Shown here: positions 24,901 to 39,900 of the stretch, in pieces
Position numbering within the stretch: position 1 is the first letter of the stretch
Layout of the letters: every line of letters starts with the position of its first letter
NCBI GenBank assembly: GCA_934045905.1
Contig: OW203766.1
Location: 21,880,309-21,944,308, forward strand
Origin: Leuctra nigra
Lineage: Eukaryota; Arthropoda; Insecta; Plecoptera; Leuctridae
DNA: 64,000 bases
Direction: 5' to 3'
The notes under the pieces: model-generated
The model's database searches: none
What the model was told of the DNA's origin: nothing
Seen by the model: the letters and a program-made list of their open reading frames with translations, nothing else
Translations under genes and position numbers: made by a program

Positions 24901-27900
24901 GAAATCTTTTAATGCTACTTCTTTGGATACTTTTTAATAATATTATTTAATTTATTATGTTCACAGAAAGCGTCAGCATGATTGGATACCCCGATGATTC
25001 CGACTCTGAGAACGAGGAGGGCGTGATGGAGAAGCTGGCCAGTGCCATGAGCCACCTGTTCACGGGGTAAGTGTGCATCGGTCTGACGCACGGCCAACAT
25101 TCTGTCTTCGCATGTGTGACTGAGAGTGACTCTTGCGTTCTTCAGTGACAGCAGCGACGGCGAGGCGAGTGAATCCGAGGACTCAAGTGGAGCCGAGCCG
25201 TCGGTCGAGACGGAAGAAGCCTCAGAGATGACCATGAGCTGCGCCGGCAGTGCCAAAGCCGGGAGAGAGGAGAGGGCTGTCTTTCTCAAGAAACATGGTG
25301 AGTGCCTTTACTCACTGTGTAAATTAGATGATACTGGTATGCTACAGCATTTAGCAATTACTGAATGCCACAAAATCTAAAAATGATTAGCTATGGAGAA
25401 ACTTTAGAGTATTATTGATGCAAGGAAGTACAAATTAAGGCCCAGAAAACATATATATTTTTTTTTTAGCAATGTAACTTAAACAAGACACAACAACATA
25501 TTTTAGTGAAATAGAAGTTTTACAACAATTGATATAGTAGGTAGCTACACGATTTCCTAAAAATCCCATGCATATTAAAAAGTCGTCACATACATAAAAA
25601 GATAATAGTTTCTATCTATTATTCTATAATTCATAAAAACTAACAAGTCACTAATCTACCAACTAATTTTTTTTTTAAATTTCAAAATTTTCTTTCTTAA
25701 GTTTTCTAAGCTGTTGTGAGCCCATCTTGTATTGCAAGAATCCTGTGTCTTGTCTAGACGAGTCCGTGGACTCTGGCGTGGAGGCTGAGGTGCCCGACCG
25801 CCTGGCGACGTACATCATGATGGATGCGCGCGACCGCCTGGAGGTCATGCTCACGCCGGCCGCCCTGCAAGTCCTGCACGACCTCGCGCTGGCGTTCGAG
25901 CGCAACTCCGTGTCGCACGGACAGGTTGCCGCGCTGCGCAGTCTCGAGGCTCCACTCATTCTCAGCAACGACATCGGACCGGGGTCCATCGTTACACTCA
26001 CATCCAAGGCAGAGGTGAACAGAGCTTATGTTAATTATCTCATGTTTATATTAGGTCTGTTTTAAACATTTTAAATTAATTTATTCAATATTGCATGCAT
26101 ATTTATAATTCTTTCTTCTTTCTGCTCCCAGTTGGCTCCCGATGGTAAAGATAAAGTGTTGATGTTCGCGACGTACGACAAGTCCGACTCTCTACCGAGC
26201 AGCCCAGCTTCGACCACAGCTGGTCTGGCAGACGTCAGTCCCACGGAGTCAGATGTGGATATGGAGAGGTGAGACTTCGAGAGAGAAAAAAGTGAATGTA
26301 TTGTGGATACATTATTCCACATTACTCTTTCTGTGATTGGTAGAAGCTTTATCTTCCAATCCATTTAATGAAATGTGATTTTGGACACTTTCATTTGTTC
26401 TCAGTTTCGAGGGCGGCTTCAGCACGTCGAATGTTTTCGCCTCTTCCGGACAAGAACTGAACTCGCCAGTGCTAACTTTCCCCGGAGAAACTGTGACGAA
26501 GCTCTACAAGAAGATCACGGACGAGAGAATCAACATCGACGTAGAAGGTGATGTTTCGAAATGTGACGACGCATTCCTGAGCGTAAAGATGAATTTCAAT
26601 TAATGAGTTTCGTGTCTCTTTTACAGGATTTGACAGCTTGCATGTTTTGGCTCCACAACGTGTTGTTAGCAAACTTCACTTGTTACAACCAATCAAGAAC
26701 AACACAAGATATTACCTCGTTGTCAATAATGACATCCGCCAAGGTCATCGCAGAATTGCAATACGCTCTCCGCTTCAGGTACCAACTGCTTTCTGTAATA
26801 CTAAACCAATGTTTATATAAAATAATTGTGTATCCCTATTTCCTTCACATGTGATCTTGCCAATTTTTACCAAACAAAGAGTTTACATGAATCAGTTCCC
26901 AGAGAGATACTTGGTACCTCAACCTAAAATAAAATGTAGGTTTCATATACCTATATATAATTTCCAGAAGTAATTTTCAAGAAGATGGCTACCTACTGGC
27001 TACTAGTTTTAAAGTTTATAAAAATAACACATTTACATACAAAAGGTATTCCTAATAAAGTTTGAAATATTTCCATGGTTACTGCCATTATTATTTATGT
27101 AACTTATTTAATTTCGGTGTGAAAAATCGATATTAAATGCTATATATTGTATACTGCGTTGCTTTCAATCAACCTTCTTGCTATGCATTGTTATTTCATT
27201 TGACCTTCAGATCAAGAATGAGACGTCGTATGCCATGGGTCTGTACTACAAGAAGCCGGTGTTGGACGGTCTCGGTATCGAACACATCGGCGAGTCGATC
27301 AATCCGTTCGAGGACACAATACGGGTGGCGGTGGTGGAACCGGACGAGACCTTCAACGTACCTCTCTACGTAGCCTACCACTGCAAGCTGCACATCTTGC
27401 CGGCTTATGTCGAGTAAGTCTAGCAACTCAAAGTGACCAATCACGGTGAATGTAAAACCAATCTTCAATCTTTCATAAACCAATTAAGTAATGTAATTGA
27501 CACCTGCTCTTGGTTGTATTTTCCCCACAGCAGCTACAATGTGAGTGAAACCGGGCTCTGGTGGCAAGAGCTGGCATCTGACTTGAACACCCCGCGCGAT
27601 GTGCACTGCGCAGCCAAGGAAGAACACGACGTAACCGTGTTCTCTGTGCGCGCCATGTGCGTGGAAGGCGCTCTGATCAGCCGAGTGTCGCGCTCGATAC
27701 CCAACTATCTGGTGCGTCTTCTGCCGCCCCTGGCGTTCCACAACCGCCTGCCGTATGCCATCGAGATCAAGATACCGGGCATCAAGTACGAGGTGGGTCG
27801 GATAAAACATAGAGTTTTGTCTCTGTGGATTGGTTTGTTGTGAGCGGGACTTCTTGCTACAAAACATGTTTACGTCAGGGTGCTTATTCTTGAGTTTGTG

Positions 27901-30900
27901 AATGTTCATCATGCGGAATTGCACCGCTGCACAATGAATTCATCTAATAATATTTATAAATCAAATAATTTCAATTGATTACACAAGGTTGAACATTTCC
28001 GTTGACTCATTCAAAGAATAAAAAAAAAACTGCTTCCAACTATTGTCGGGTCAGGCGGTGGGATGATCCCACCAATGTTCTAAAGCACTTGTGTTCTCAG
28101 AGCTAACTTGCCAAGTCCGACACTCCACACTTCTTCAATCTCTTCTTCCACTTCTTCAGCATCCTCTCTTTCCACCAGTTCCCTCCATCTCTCTTTCTTC
28201 CCACCACTTCTCTTTTGTCATTACTCCCCAAAACTCTCCTCTTTCTTCAGCGGCTGCGTCTATTCCGTTGATCCATTTAGTTCTATTCAAAGGATATATT
28301 CAAAGAATATGCCATTACATTATTAGACTGTATGAATTGAAAAATTAGACTAGAAAATTAACATTTATACCCTGGCCCCTAAATATAAATTAAGAAAAGA
28401 AAACACAAAAAACCTGTTAAACAGATTGGTGTTGTCCTTAAAAAAAAAAGTAAATGAATAAGGTTTTAGAAGCTAAATAATGTCTTGCCATGAAAACAAG
28501 CCAGTTCTGCACTAACACTTGTTCTGTTGTCAATGGTTAGGTCCGCATTGAGGCTGGCGAGAAGGCGAACGTCTACTTCCTTAACTTGGTGAAGATGCAC
28601 AAGATCAGCATCGAGGTGCCAACATACCTCGGCATCCCGTGGACCGGCTCGTTCAACCTCACCGCCGACCTGGAGGAGAAGACCGTTGCCATGGCGACCG
28701 AGCACGACACTGAAGGCGGCAACAAGCAGCTGGGACTCAGTCTTCACGTGTCACGGACGGAGACGTGCGACGTTTATCTTCATGCCCCGTACTGGATCAT
28801 CAACAAGACGGGCCTGCCTCTGCAGATCAGGGTAAACCATTTGAATCGTTGTAGTTTTGGGCTCAAACTAGTCAGTAAGTACCTAGAATAGCTGATTAAT
28901 GTTAAAAAGTCTTCCTGTCACTGAGTACCTAGGTATTATAATTTATAATATTAGTTTTTGGTCAAAATCAGTCTTGAGAATTTACATATAAAAATTAATT
29001 TACATTACCATATTTTTTAAATTAAATAAATGTTAACTAATGGGAGGTTCACAACGAATTTGCATTTAGCAGACTCTGCAACGCACTCTGCAAAACGCAA
29101 ACCGCTGTAGGGAGCAGTTCAAGTGGTCTTGAAATAACTGGTCTTGAAACAACTGGTCTTGGGACAACTGGTCTTGGAACAACTGGTCTTGGGACAACTG
29201 GTCTTGGAACGACTGGTCTTAGGTTTTCTTGCACAGTGCTGTACAAGAAACATTTAAATAATTTTATTGACAGAATTAAAAATAAAATATCCTCAATTTA
29301 ATTAATATAGCCGATAATCTAGCTGAGCAGCCCTTTTCCTGTATTGTAATAACTGGTCTTAGAAAACTGGTCTTGGAACAACTGGTCTTGGATCAACTGG
29401 TCTTAGAACGACTGGTCTTGAAATAACTGGACTTGGATCAACTGGTCTTAGAACGACTTGTCTTGGAACGACTGGTATTAGAACGACTGGTCTTGAAATA
29501 ACTGGACTTGGACCAACTGGTCTTAGAACGACTGGTCTTGGAACGACTGGTCTTAGAACGACTGGTCTTAACTCTTTTTGCACCGTTCTGTACAAGATGC
29601 ATTTAATTAACTTTATTGACATTAATTAAAAATAAAATAATGTTGTATTTTAATTGGTCTTATTTAGCAGCATTCTTCCTGTCTTCTAACATCAGCCTAG
29701 AGATAGAGAATAGAAACACGCTGCCGAGCCAGAGAATGGGCAGGGGTCGCACATTGTTCGCACATGCTACCTGCTTTTGGGAGGTCTTCAAATGCCACAT
29801 TACACTAACCAAAGTATAAAAATGGCGCAAAAATAAAACCATGGTGTTACAAATGATGATTTACAAGACTCCTGAATAGGAATAGTTACGAGATAAAAGA
29901 GCTGGATTATTTGTTATCTTTTATAATTTTTGGAAATAAGAAAATACCGATTGCCTTTCAAATACAACTACAAAATCTATATACTCAATTTGGTATTGTG
30001 ATTAAATTTTCATAAAATTTCGTAAAATTTACATCAAGGACATAATATGAGGAGCAACATTTCTAATCGCAACTTGTCCAATGGAGTTTTTTTCGAGATA
30101 ATGACCACAAACGAAATTCTGTTTTGTCGCATACATTCAATTTATGCACAACATAAAAATTATAAGAAAATGATGTTTCAAATCTTAACAAGAATAATAC
30201 AAACCTAAAAAAAATATTTAACTAGGAAAACGCTCAGTGTAACGCGTTGATGAGCGAGCATGGGTAGCCTACTTGCAAATTCTCCAACAGGAATTCCGTA
30301 CAAAACGCACAGAAACATACATCCATTGAATTGAAATATGATCCACTCTTGCTGGCTTGCTGGCTTGCTTATCAACGCGTTATACACATAGCCGAGTCCT
30401 ATAGTTTTTATCTCGTCAGACAGAATTTACACATGACTACAGTCTTCCCGCGTTGCACAGGTCTAAGGGCGACATTCACATGATTTTCAGTGGTAAAATG
30501 ACCCTTATCCGACGTAAAAATTCAAAGTTGGCTTTTAAGTTTGTCTGGAAGAGATTTAGGTAGATATTTTCTTACTGATGCACTTTCCTGCAAAAAAAAT
30601 GTGTTTTGTTGTACCTCTTTTATCTGAAATGCTTTGATTAACGGGAATTATCGTTAAAGACCCAAGTTCATCTTTACTATAAAGTCAAGGCTACTCTGTT
30701 GATAGAATGATAATTCCATAAAATCTGAATTATTCCAAGTCATACTAATGACGAAATGATCAAACGGGGCAGTGATTCGTGTAGGGGGAACTTTGGCAGA
30801 GCGAATGAAAAGAGTACGATGTCTAGGTGTATGTCAGAGTCGATTTATAGCCGATTTAGTGATTGATCATTGGAAGGATCGCGCAAAAGTACGCACACGC

Positions 30901-33900
30901 TTCGTAAGCGTGTAAAACGATTTCTAATGATTGATATCGGACACGACGTGTAAAATACGTGTAGACATAGTTGATGGACTTTGGAATCGAGTGTTTCAAT
31001 CCTTAAGTTGCCAACACTTTTAAGGTCTCATGACATTATATAATACGTATTTTAGACTGCATTCGAACGGCCCGGTTAAAAACATTTTGTGTCACTAAGG
31101 GCCAGTTTCTATTCAATTTCTATGCCAATTTCGACCTTACACTCCGACAAAAATTGTGTACATTTAGTTTTTTTATCCTTTAACAGGAGTCTATGAATGT
31201 ATTCATGAATTAATTTGATATTCGAGTAAAGTGATTCTGATTCAATAGTAAGCTAACGTGACCCAACTCAAGGATCTGGGTGCAGAATTACAAGAATACA
31301 TCGCATTTCCCCTTTCGAATTATTCTGTGTTTGTTGCTACCTAGATTCCTGACCCCGCCATGATTCAAACACTGGAAAGAGTAAAGACAAAATGTTAGAA
31401 GATTGGTGTAGAAACCAATAACCATAATGTAAAGATCACTCCGTAAACAGGAATATATTCTTCTACCATGTGTAGAAACTATATAGGTACATAACTATAT
31501 TAGAATAAAGTTTATGCAAAATTATTTATGCAATAATTTTCAAATATTTGTCAAGTTATCGTTCTATCAATCGACATCTCGATCAAAAATCTTAAAAAAA
31601 TAAATTTGAATATTTTAGCCAAAAGGTGTGATTCGTATCGATCGCATCAAGACAGGAAAAAGAGTGATCGCAGAGACAAAAGAGTCAAAAGACAGTAGTC
31701 GCTTATATATAATAGAATATTGTTTTAAAGTCGCACTTTTCAGCAACTAGGTTCATAAAGACGGGTGACTATAAATTGAATACAGGGGAAGAATGAACAG
31801 CTGGAGGGAAGGAGGTGATCGTGACCCTTTTGTGAAACCTTCCCAGCATTTGGCTCTTGACGTTTATCCAATGCCAAGTTTATGCAATAATTTTCAAATA
31901 TTGTCATGTTATCGTTCTGTTGCCCCGGTCTTCGTTACCGGTCTTCGTTACGTAACGTTTTCTTCGTTACCCCGACACAAGAAGTTCCTTCTTACTGGGG
32001 TATAAGAAATCACTGTAAACACAAATGTATTTATTACTAAATAAAAATACTGAATACTGAATACTGTCAATAATAGAATATGTGCGCAACATCTTGATCA
32101 AAATAATTCTTTGCAGCGTTTCCCAATGCATAGTTCAGCAATCAGTATCCTCAAATATCGATGTATAGAATAAAAAATTCCATGCAATACCAATTGGGTT
32201 GGGTAGTATTTGCATATTATACCCTCCAAGCTTCAGCAACACTTGAGAATGATATAAACATTGGACTGCACACTGCAGCTATAATTTTTAAAATAATATT
32301 TGACAAAGTTGGTCTTGATGATGCTGACTTGTCAACCAATTGGGCAATTATCTTCAAAAAAATATACTGCAATATTTTAGCCAAAAGATGTGATTTGTAA
32401 CGATCGCATCAAGAACCAAAAAAAGAGAGATCGCAGAGACAAAAGAGTCAAAAGACAGTTTGTCGCTCATATAATACACCTAATTGTTTTAACGTCGCAC
32501 TTCTCAGCAACTAGGCTCATAAAGACGATAGGTGACTATTAGAGATGATTAAAATACAGGGGAATAATGGACAGCTGAAAGGAAGGAGGTGGTCCTGGCT
32601 TTTTTAGTACACCTTCCCAGCATTGGCTCTTTGACTGAGGGAACTACGCAATCATCATTATTCGAATATATGAGCCCATCTTCCTTGTTATTTCATTCAT
32701 CCATCCTTTTATTACATTCAAACATGAAATCTTTCTTCTATCGCCATTGACAAAATTATAAAATAGCCATTACCAAAAGTAGCTTGATGCATAGATACTG
32801 GCTCTAAAAGAAAGATGAAAATGTACTTGTACATTTCTTTCCGATTTTAGGATAGAAAAATTTCTTTAAAAAAACGATGAGCTATAAGTCCTTTTGTCAA
32901 GTATTTCTCGGTATTTTTACTTTTATTTCAAAGATACGATGAAATATTTGGAAATGTCATTGACTTTGGCTCCTTTTTTCATCACTCCTTTTCGGTGTTA
33001 ATTTTTTTTGAATTAAAGCTTGGCTGCCTTTTTATCACGGAGTGTTTTTTCGGGGTAAATATTACATCAAATGATGTACTCGTAATTTGCTCAGAAAAAC
33101 AAACTGTAGTGAAAATTTTCAAAAAAACGTTTTTGTGAACAAGAAAATGGCGGCTATTTAGCAGATTTGATTTCTACACATAATGTCAAAAAAGTTGGAA
33201 GCTTCAGGAATACCGTAAAAATAATGTAGTTTATATAATTTTCTTCAGAAGTTTTTGGGATAAAAAATGGGAAAGTCCTCGAGTAGTAGAACAATATAAC
33301 CTAATTACATAATTTTCCTTGAAATAAAATTTTATGAAATTTTATGAGTGTAATCACAACTTATTTCCAAAAATTATATAAGTTAACAAATATAATCCAA
33401 CTCTATAATCTCGTAATTATTCCTATTCAGGATAGTCTTGTAAATCATCATTGTAACACCATGGTTTTATTTTGGCGCCAATTTTATACTTTGGTTAATG
33501 TAATGGGGCCTTTGAAGACCTCCCAAAAGCAGGTAGCATGTGCGAACAATGTGCGACCTTCCTATTCTCTGGCTCGGCAACGTGTTTCTATTCTCTCTAG
33601 GCTGATCCAAGACCAGTTATTCTAAGACCAGTCGTTCCAAGACCAGTCGTTCTAAGACCAGTTGTCCCAAGACCAGTTGTCCCAAGACCAGTTGTTCCAA
33701 GACCAGTCGTTCCAAGTCCAGTTGATTCAAGACCAGTTGACCCAAGACCAGTTATTCTAAGACCAGTTGATCCAAGTCCAGTTATTTCAAGACCAGTCGT
33801 TCTAAGACCAGTTGATCCAAGACCAGTCGTTCCAAGACCAGTTTTCTAAGACCAGTTATTACAAGACAGGAAAAGGGCTGCTCAGCTAGATTATCACCTA

Positions 33901-36900
33901 GATTAATTAAATTGAGACTATTTTATTTTTAATTCTGTTAATAAAATTAATTAAATGTTTCTTGTACAGCACTGTGCAAGAAAAGCTAAGACCAGTCGTT
34001 CCAAGACCAGTTGTCCCAAGACCAGTTGTTCCAAGACCAGTTGTCCCAAGACCAGTTGTTCCAAGACCATTTATTTCAAGACCACTTGAACCTCAGCCCC
34101 GCTGTATGTAACTTTACCTTAAAGGTAAAGGTAAATTTAAAGGTTAATGACTGATATGAATGTAATTGAATGTAATTTTAATTTTGGCAATGTAGTATAA
34201 AATAAAATATTAATGATATTGGTACAAAGACATCTACTAACAAACTAACGTGTCCTCATGCCTCCAGGGTTCTTCATCCGACATCGTGTACGAGGCTCAG
34301 GGTGAAGAGCCGCTGCTCTTCTGCTACAAGAAGCACCGTCGTCGCTGCGTGCGTCTGCGCGCCTACCACTCGAGCTGGTCGTCGGCGTTCTCGCTGGACA
34401 CCGCCGGCTGCTCGGGCCTGGTGGTGTGTCAGGACCGGGAGCGCAAGAGGCGCTATCGCATCCTCCTCACCGCAACGCTCTCCCAGCTGTGTCCCCAGCT
34501 CACGAGGATCGTCACGCTCATGCCCAACTTCGTGGTGACCAACGAGTGCAGGAAGCATCTCAGGTTCATGGAGGAGAACGAGCGGGCGGATATGTGGATC
34601 GATCTGGCTCCGGGACAGGTAGGTTCTCTTCCGTCTGTGTTCTTCTGTCGGATGATCTGAAATATTCTCGTCTGATTTTCAAACCCTTTATTGAGAATGT
34701 AGGTTTCTTTGGAAAACTTCCATGGAGTCAGGATGATATGAAATATCATCATATCAATCCCTTCATATCATCATATCATCATATCCCTTCATATCATCAT
34801 ATCCCTTCATATCAAACCCTTTATTATTGGGTATTTTTTTGTAAGTGCAAGTTTCAAAAGAGCAATTGAGATTACAACATCAATACCCATTCTAAGTAAC
34901 TTACATATTATTTTATTCATTGATGCCAAATGCTAAGATTTATTTAAATATTTTTATACATTTTGCAGAGATTTTCATTTTATTGTTTTAATAAGATTAA
35001 GTGGTTTGATTTTTTAAAGTTTTAGGATGTCTACAATGTAGTACATATGAGTGTGTTTTTGTCTGTGCTGACTAGGCATTAGTATGAGTTTTGTGTGTGT
35101 CCAGTGCGTTCCCTTCTGGCCGGAGACGGACTCCATGAAAATGCACGTGAAGTTCCGCGACAGCAAACTCGTGTCTCAGCATTTCCCCATCACGCACAAC
35201 CATCAGACAGTGCTGCGCGTTGACAAGGGCGTAAGTGTACTTGCCTAATTAGTAGGTTCTTAACTTGATCGTTCAATGATCACATAGTTTGTAAAACATT
35301 TGTACTCTCTTCAAGATTATTTTGAGAGAAGAAAGAATGAGAAAGTGACGATTGTGCTCGTACGTATACTAAATTATATATGTGTTACCCTTTCATTGAC
35401 ATCAGACTCAGTTGACTATGTAAGCAAAATCAAAAAAACATTCCAATCTTAACCAAGCCATCATATTTTCATCATCTACTTAACTTGCTATTCAACAAGA
35501 AGATAGACCAACAAACATGTAATTTCAAGTTCAACAATGTGACTTTACATGCTTTAGGGAGGACTCACTGTGAATGTGAACGGTGGCGGCGAGCAACCTT
35601 TCTCTATCGTACTGCGTCACTACTGCGGCGGCGACGCTCCCGTGAGAGTGGACAATCTCTGCGAGGACCTCTTCCTGAAGATCCACCAGCAGGACTGCGG
35701 CCAAGTGGCGCTGCTCAGTCCCTATCAGTCCATGCTGTGTACGTGGGACGATCCCACGAGAGAGCGCGCGCTGCTGTGGAACGTCTACAACAAGAAGTCC
35801 AAGGGATTTGTGGCCGACTTCTGGAAGGATGGCTTCGGACAAGAGAGGGTTAGTTTCCACACGGTGAAGCAGTCGAGTGTGAACTCAGCCGCTGCCGCCA
35901 CCACGCCAACTGTGTCGGCCAAACTGTCGGCTAGTCTGAAGCGCTTGTCACCCAAGTCGCCGGTGCTAGAGGGCAGCAGCAGCAGTGACGATACCGAGTC
36001 CGATGAACAAAAGCCACAGGTAAACATTACATTCTTCCTTCACACAAACATTGACATTTTATGACGAATGTCAGGTTGTACTTGAAAATAATTGAATCAT
36101 TGTCTCTTTAAATCTGAAAACTGCTTCACCCTGTCTGCCTTAATATTGTTGTATATCTTCTTTCAGAATATTTCATGTAATAGGATCTGTCAATGTTGCA
36201 GAATGCTATTTGTAGCAGTTACTTCTCCATTTCTTGAATTGTATTTTGTTTGTTTTGTTTCTTAGTGGTATGGCGGTATTTGATTACAATTACAAACCAT
36301 AACTGTTGGTTTCTAGTACACAGATTTTATCCGTATCTCTTATTCTCATCTCGGCATTAATTTCGAATCCTGTTCTGTTGTTAAATCCCATGCTTCTAGC
36401 CTTCTTTGTGAAATGATTTTCATTATGTATGCACTTGTGTAATCAACTATTGACATTAAAAGTGCATTTGTAGGTTTTAGCTAACAATTAGCTAACTCTA
36501 CTTATCATCTCCCTCACAGCAAATGAAGAAGACGCGCAAGGCCAAGGTCATCGTGTACTGGGTGAGCTTCCTGGAGCACCACCAGCGCGTGCTGCTCTTC
36601 ACGCAGGACGAGCGCGTGGCGTACCGAGCGCGGGCCAAGATAGACGCCGAGAAGAGCAGCATGGAGCTGTTCGTGTCTCTGGCGGGCATCGGCGTGTCGC
36701 TCGGCATCGAGACGCAGCTGTGTCACAAGGAGCTGGCATACGGAAGTGTTTCGGACTCGTCGGCAATGTGGGAGGTAATGATGTCGAGCTTGATCAATTA
36801 AACTTCTCCAGAATATTTATGATTTTGTAGCAAAGGTTTTGCAACTTGAGCATAATCATTTGTTAATAATAAATACTTATACTTTTAATAAATAATAAAT

Positions 36901-39900
36901 GAGTTTTCACCTCATGCTTTGCTAGACTTACTTTTTTTAGGAACACTCTCTGTTTTTTATTTCGATTTTTTAGTAATTTGTTTCATCTAATTTAGGTAAG
37001 TACTTAAAAAATGTCTGTAATAAATGGGTCACTCTCACAACAGATAATAATATCAAAATGAATTCTTTGATATTGTATGAGTATGAACTCTTTTTTTGTA
37101 AATCTTGACCAAAATATTACAATGTGCTCATGAAGTTTGACATGAAAGAGCAATAAACAAAGTACTTCTTCTCTGCCTTGTCCAGGTGATGGTGGCGCAC
37201 CGCTGGAAACTCCTGACACTAGAGCTAGCTTCGTGGATCGAGGACAAGTGGCGGCAGGATCAGAAGAAGGCACAGATGAAGGACTACGTCCACGTTGACT
37301 TTGAGAAGATGCACATGACGAAACCGTTCTACGGCGAGCTGCGACGTCGCTACAACCCCGGACTCTGGCTGCAGTACCGCAAGTCTCACCATCAGACTTA
37401 CGTTCACTGCAAGATCAACAGACTGCAGGTCAGAAGGAGTATATCTAGGTCCTTAGAACTCTTCCTATCTCTTCCTACATTTAATCCTCTTCCTCCATAT
37501 CTGATTTATTGTTCTGTGATTTTTTCATTGATTTTTTCATTAGGTATTGAATAAGTTATTGTGAAAAAATGAATGCTACTAGAATTTAGGGTATAAAAAT
37601 CATTACCTATGTATCTATCACATTTACTCGCCCTTCTACCATTTTTGTAACAACAATTCTTAACTGATCAGCCTTTTCATTTAAATTGGTTTCAGAATAA
37701 GATAATTTACACTATAAACAAGGAATTTCCCAATTTAATTTTTATTACAAATTAATGATTCATAATTTTCTATTGGACGTCTAGATTGACAACCAGATGC
37801 ACGACGCAGTGTTCCCAACCGTTCTCTATCCAACACCGATACCTCAGCACGTAGTTCGTCGGATTGGCACCAAACCCTGCCTGGAGATGGCGTTCATGAA
37901 GCGACATCGGCCAGCTTATAACCAAGACATCTACAAGTAAGAGAGTAAATCATCGTCTAATCATCTTGATATAAAAACATTATGAGGACTTTCTAAGATT
38001 ACATACAAGATTGTTGTGGAGAATAAACACAGGATTTTATTGTTCCTGATTTTGATGTGGAAGTAATTTCATTGTACAAACCAATATTATTGAGCGAGCG
38101 TCACCACCGTACTCTTATGGCACTTTCTCTGTGTGTTTTTTTTTTTTTTTTTTGTAGTCACAGCCTAGGTCAAACCGCTCAAGCAATCGATCTGAAATTT
38201 TGTACACATACTAACGTACTCTATGCGGTCCCTGGGATCGTTTTTGAATGGGCTCCCGCGATTGGTTCAAATTTAAAAAAAAAATCTTTCGATTGGTTGC
38301 TTCGATCAATTTGAAATTTAGCAAAAACATTGCAACCAACATTGTACCCAATCATAAAAAGTTTCAGCCAAATCCTCCTATTGGTTCAAATTTAAAACCA
38401 TTTTTCATGTGATTTTTGACATTTAAACTAGAACAGATTGACCGATCAACTTAAAACTTTGCGTGGTCATTGGTACCAACATTTTAGGTATTTTTGCCAA
38501 TTTTCAGTCTAATCTGTCGTTATTTTCAAAAGTTTTGTCATTTTAAGGTCATTTTATTCATTATCTTGAAAAATTTATAGGGTTGTGCGAACCTTGATTT
38601 TTCAAGTCGAACCGAACCTCGAACCGAACCTTAAAGTGTTCGAACCTTTTCGAACCTTTTCGAACCTTTACAGGTGTATAATCGATTTTTGCTTTCAGTG
38701 CTACCAAACAACTTTCAATGAAATCCAAAGGAAACACACATGAATGGATTTATCATACATACTATTTGCCAGTGTTGAGTAGTAACTTAACGAAAGTAAC
38801 GCGTTACCGGTAACGCGTTACATTTCAGGAACTTTAGTGGTAACTTAGTTCCTTTTTTTCAGTCAGGAACTTTAACCTATAAAGTTCCTTTATTGATGTA
38901 ACGTATACATTACGTTACGTTACTTGCAAAGTTCTTTTTTTCGTCTACTTTTTCAGCAATCTTCCCAAAATTTCCCAGCTTATACTTCCGGAGTAGCGAT
39001 CTGCCATCAAAACAAGCTTTCACTGGCAGTCAGTGCAGCTGCATGAGTCATTGCTGTGGAATGTGCATGCTCTCGCCAGGCCATTGATGATAAGGGTGTG
39101 GGGAGGGGCAGAAGGAGGACCAATGAGAATCACTTTCACTTCACCCCCACATTAGTCCTCACTTGACCTTGGCTTGTTGCAGTGTGACGTACCTAGCAGC
39201 TCATTCTCCCTTCAACCATCGTCGCCATTAGTTGTGCAGAGCATTGTTTATAACCTCTTCTAGTATTTCAATTTCGTTACGTGTGAATTTCTATCCTTTG
39301 TAGATTTATATGGTGATAAAAATACGTGAAAACTGAAACTATTTGCCGTGATACTTTGTGCAGACAAAAATACTACACTACACATATGACATTACGTTTG
39401 AAACCACTATTTCCCTGCCACAATATTCACGTTTTTTTTCCTAAAAATCCATCGCGGTAACTTTGCAAGTTACTTTTGGGTAACTGGTAACTTGTAAGTT
39501 CCTTTTTTCATGAAGTAACTTAACTTTAACTAAGTTCCTTTTATGACCAAGTAACTTAACTTTAACGAAGTTCCTTTTCTCAAGTAACTTACTCAACACT
39601 GCTATTTGCATTTCATTTATAATAGGATGCTGGACAAAATCTTAAAGAAAGTTATGTGTTTAACACGTTCTGGCTGTTTTCAAAATGCTTCCAGATACCT
39701 ATTGCTGCTGACAGAGACAGGTGTTGTTTAAAATTGTAATAAAGTGTTTTTTTATACTATAAATTGTTGTGTTGCAATTTGTTCTTGTAAGCTTGCACCT
39801 TGCCTAAAAACGGTTCTTTGTTTCATCATAGAGATGTTTCATCAACTAATTAGGGAGAGGGAGGAAGGTAACGAAAATGATGTCAATAATTTTATGCAAA

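Larger units (their letters stand above)
29110..34098. mobile_element. 5-kb palindromic transposon with 15-bp repeat arrays, hAT-type target duplication
   Basis: Arms of about 800-940 bp (29110-30045 and 33305-34098) are mirror images at high identity. They are flanked by the 8-bp repeat CCGCTGTA at 29102-29109 and 34099-34106. Each arm contains two blocks of a 15-bp tandem unit, ACTGGTCTTGGRACR (29120-29220 and 29350-29575; mirrored at 33610-33850 and 33985-34090). No transposase ORF is present. The middle holds a direct repeat (31611-31861 and 32373-32636) and half of the TIR family seen at 20171-21449. It fills 92% of VPS13 intron 40. Confidence 0.85.

Noticed and set aside
29049..29622. 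Minus-strand frames reading RPVVPRPVVPRPVV repeats
   Set aside because: They arise because the 15-bp tandem unit is a multiple of three; they lie in transposon arms and have no start context or splice logic.
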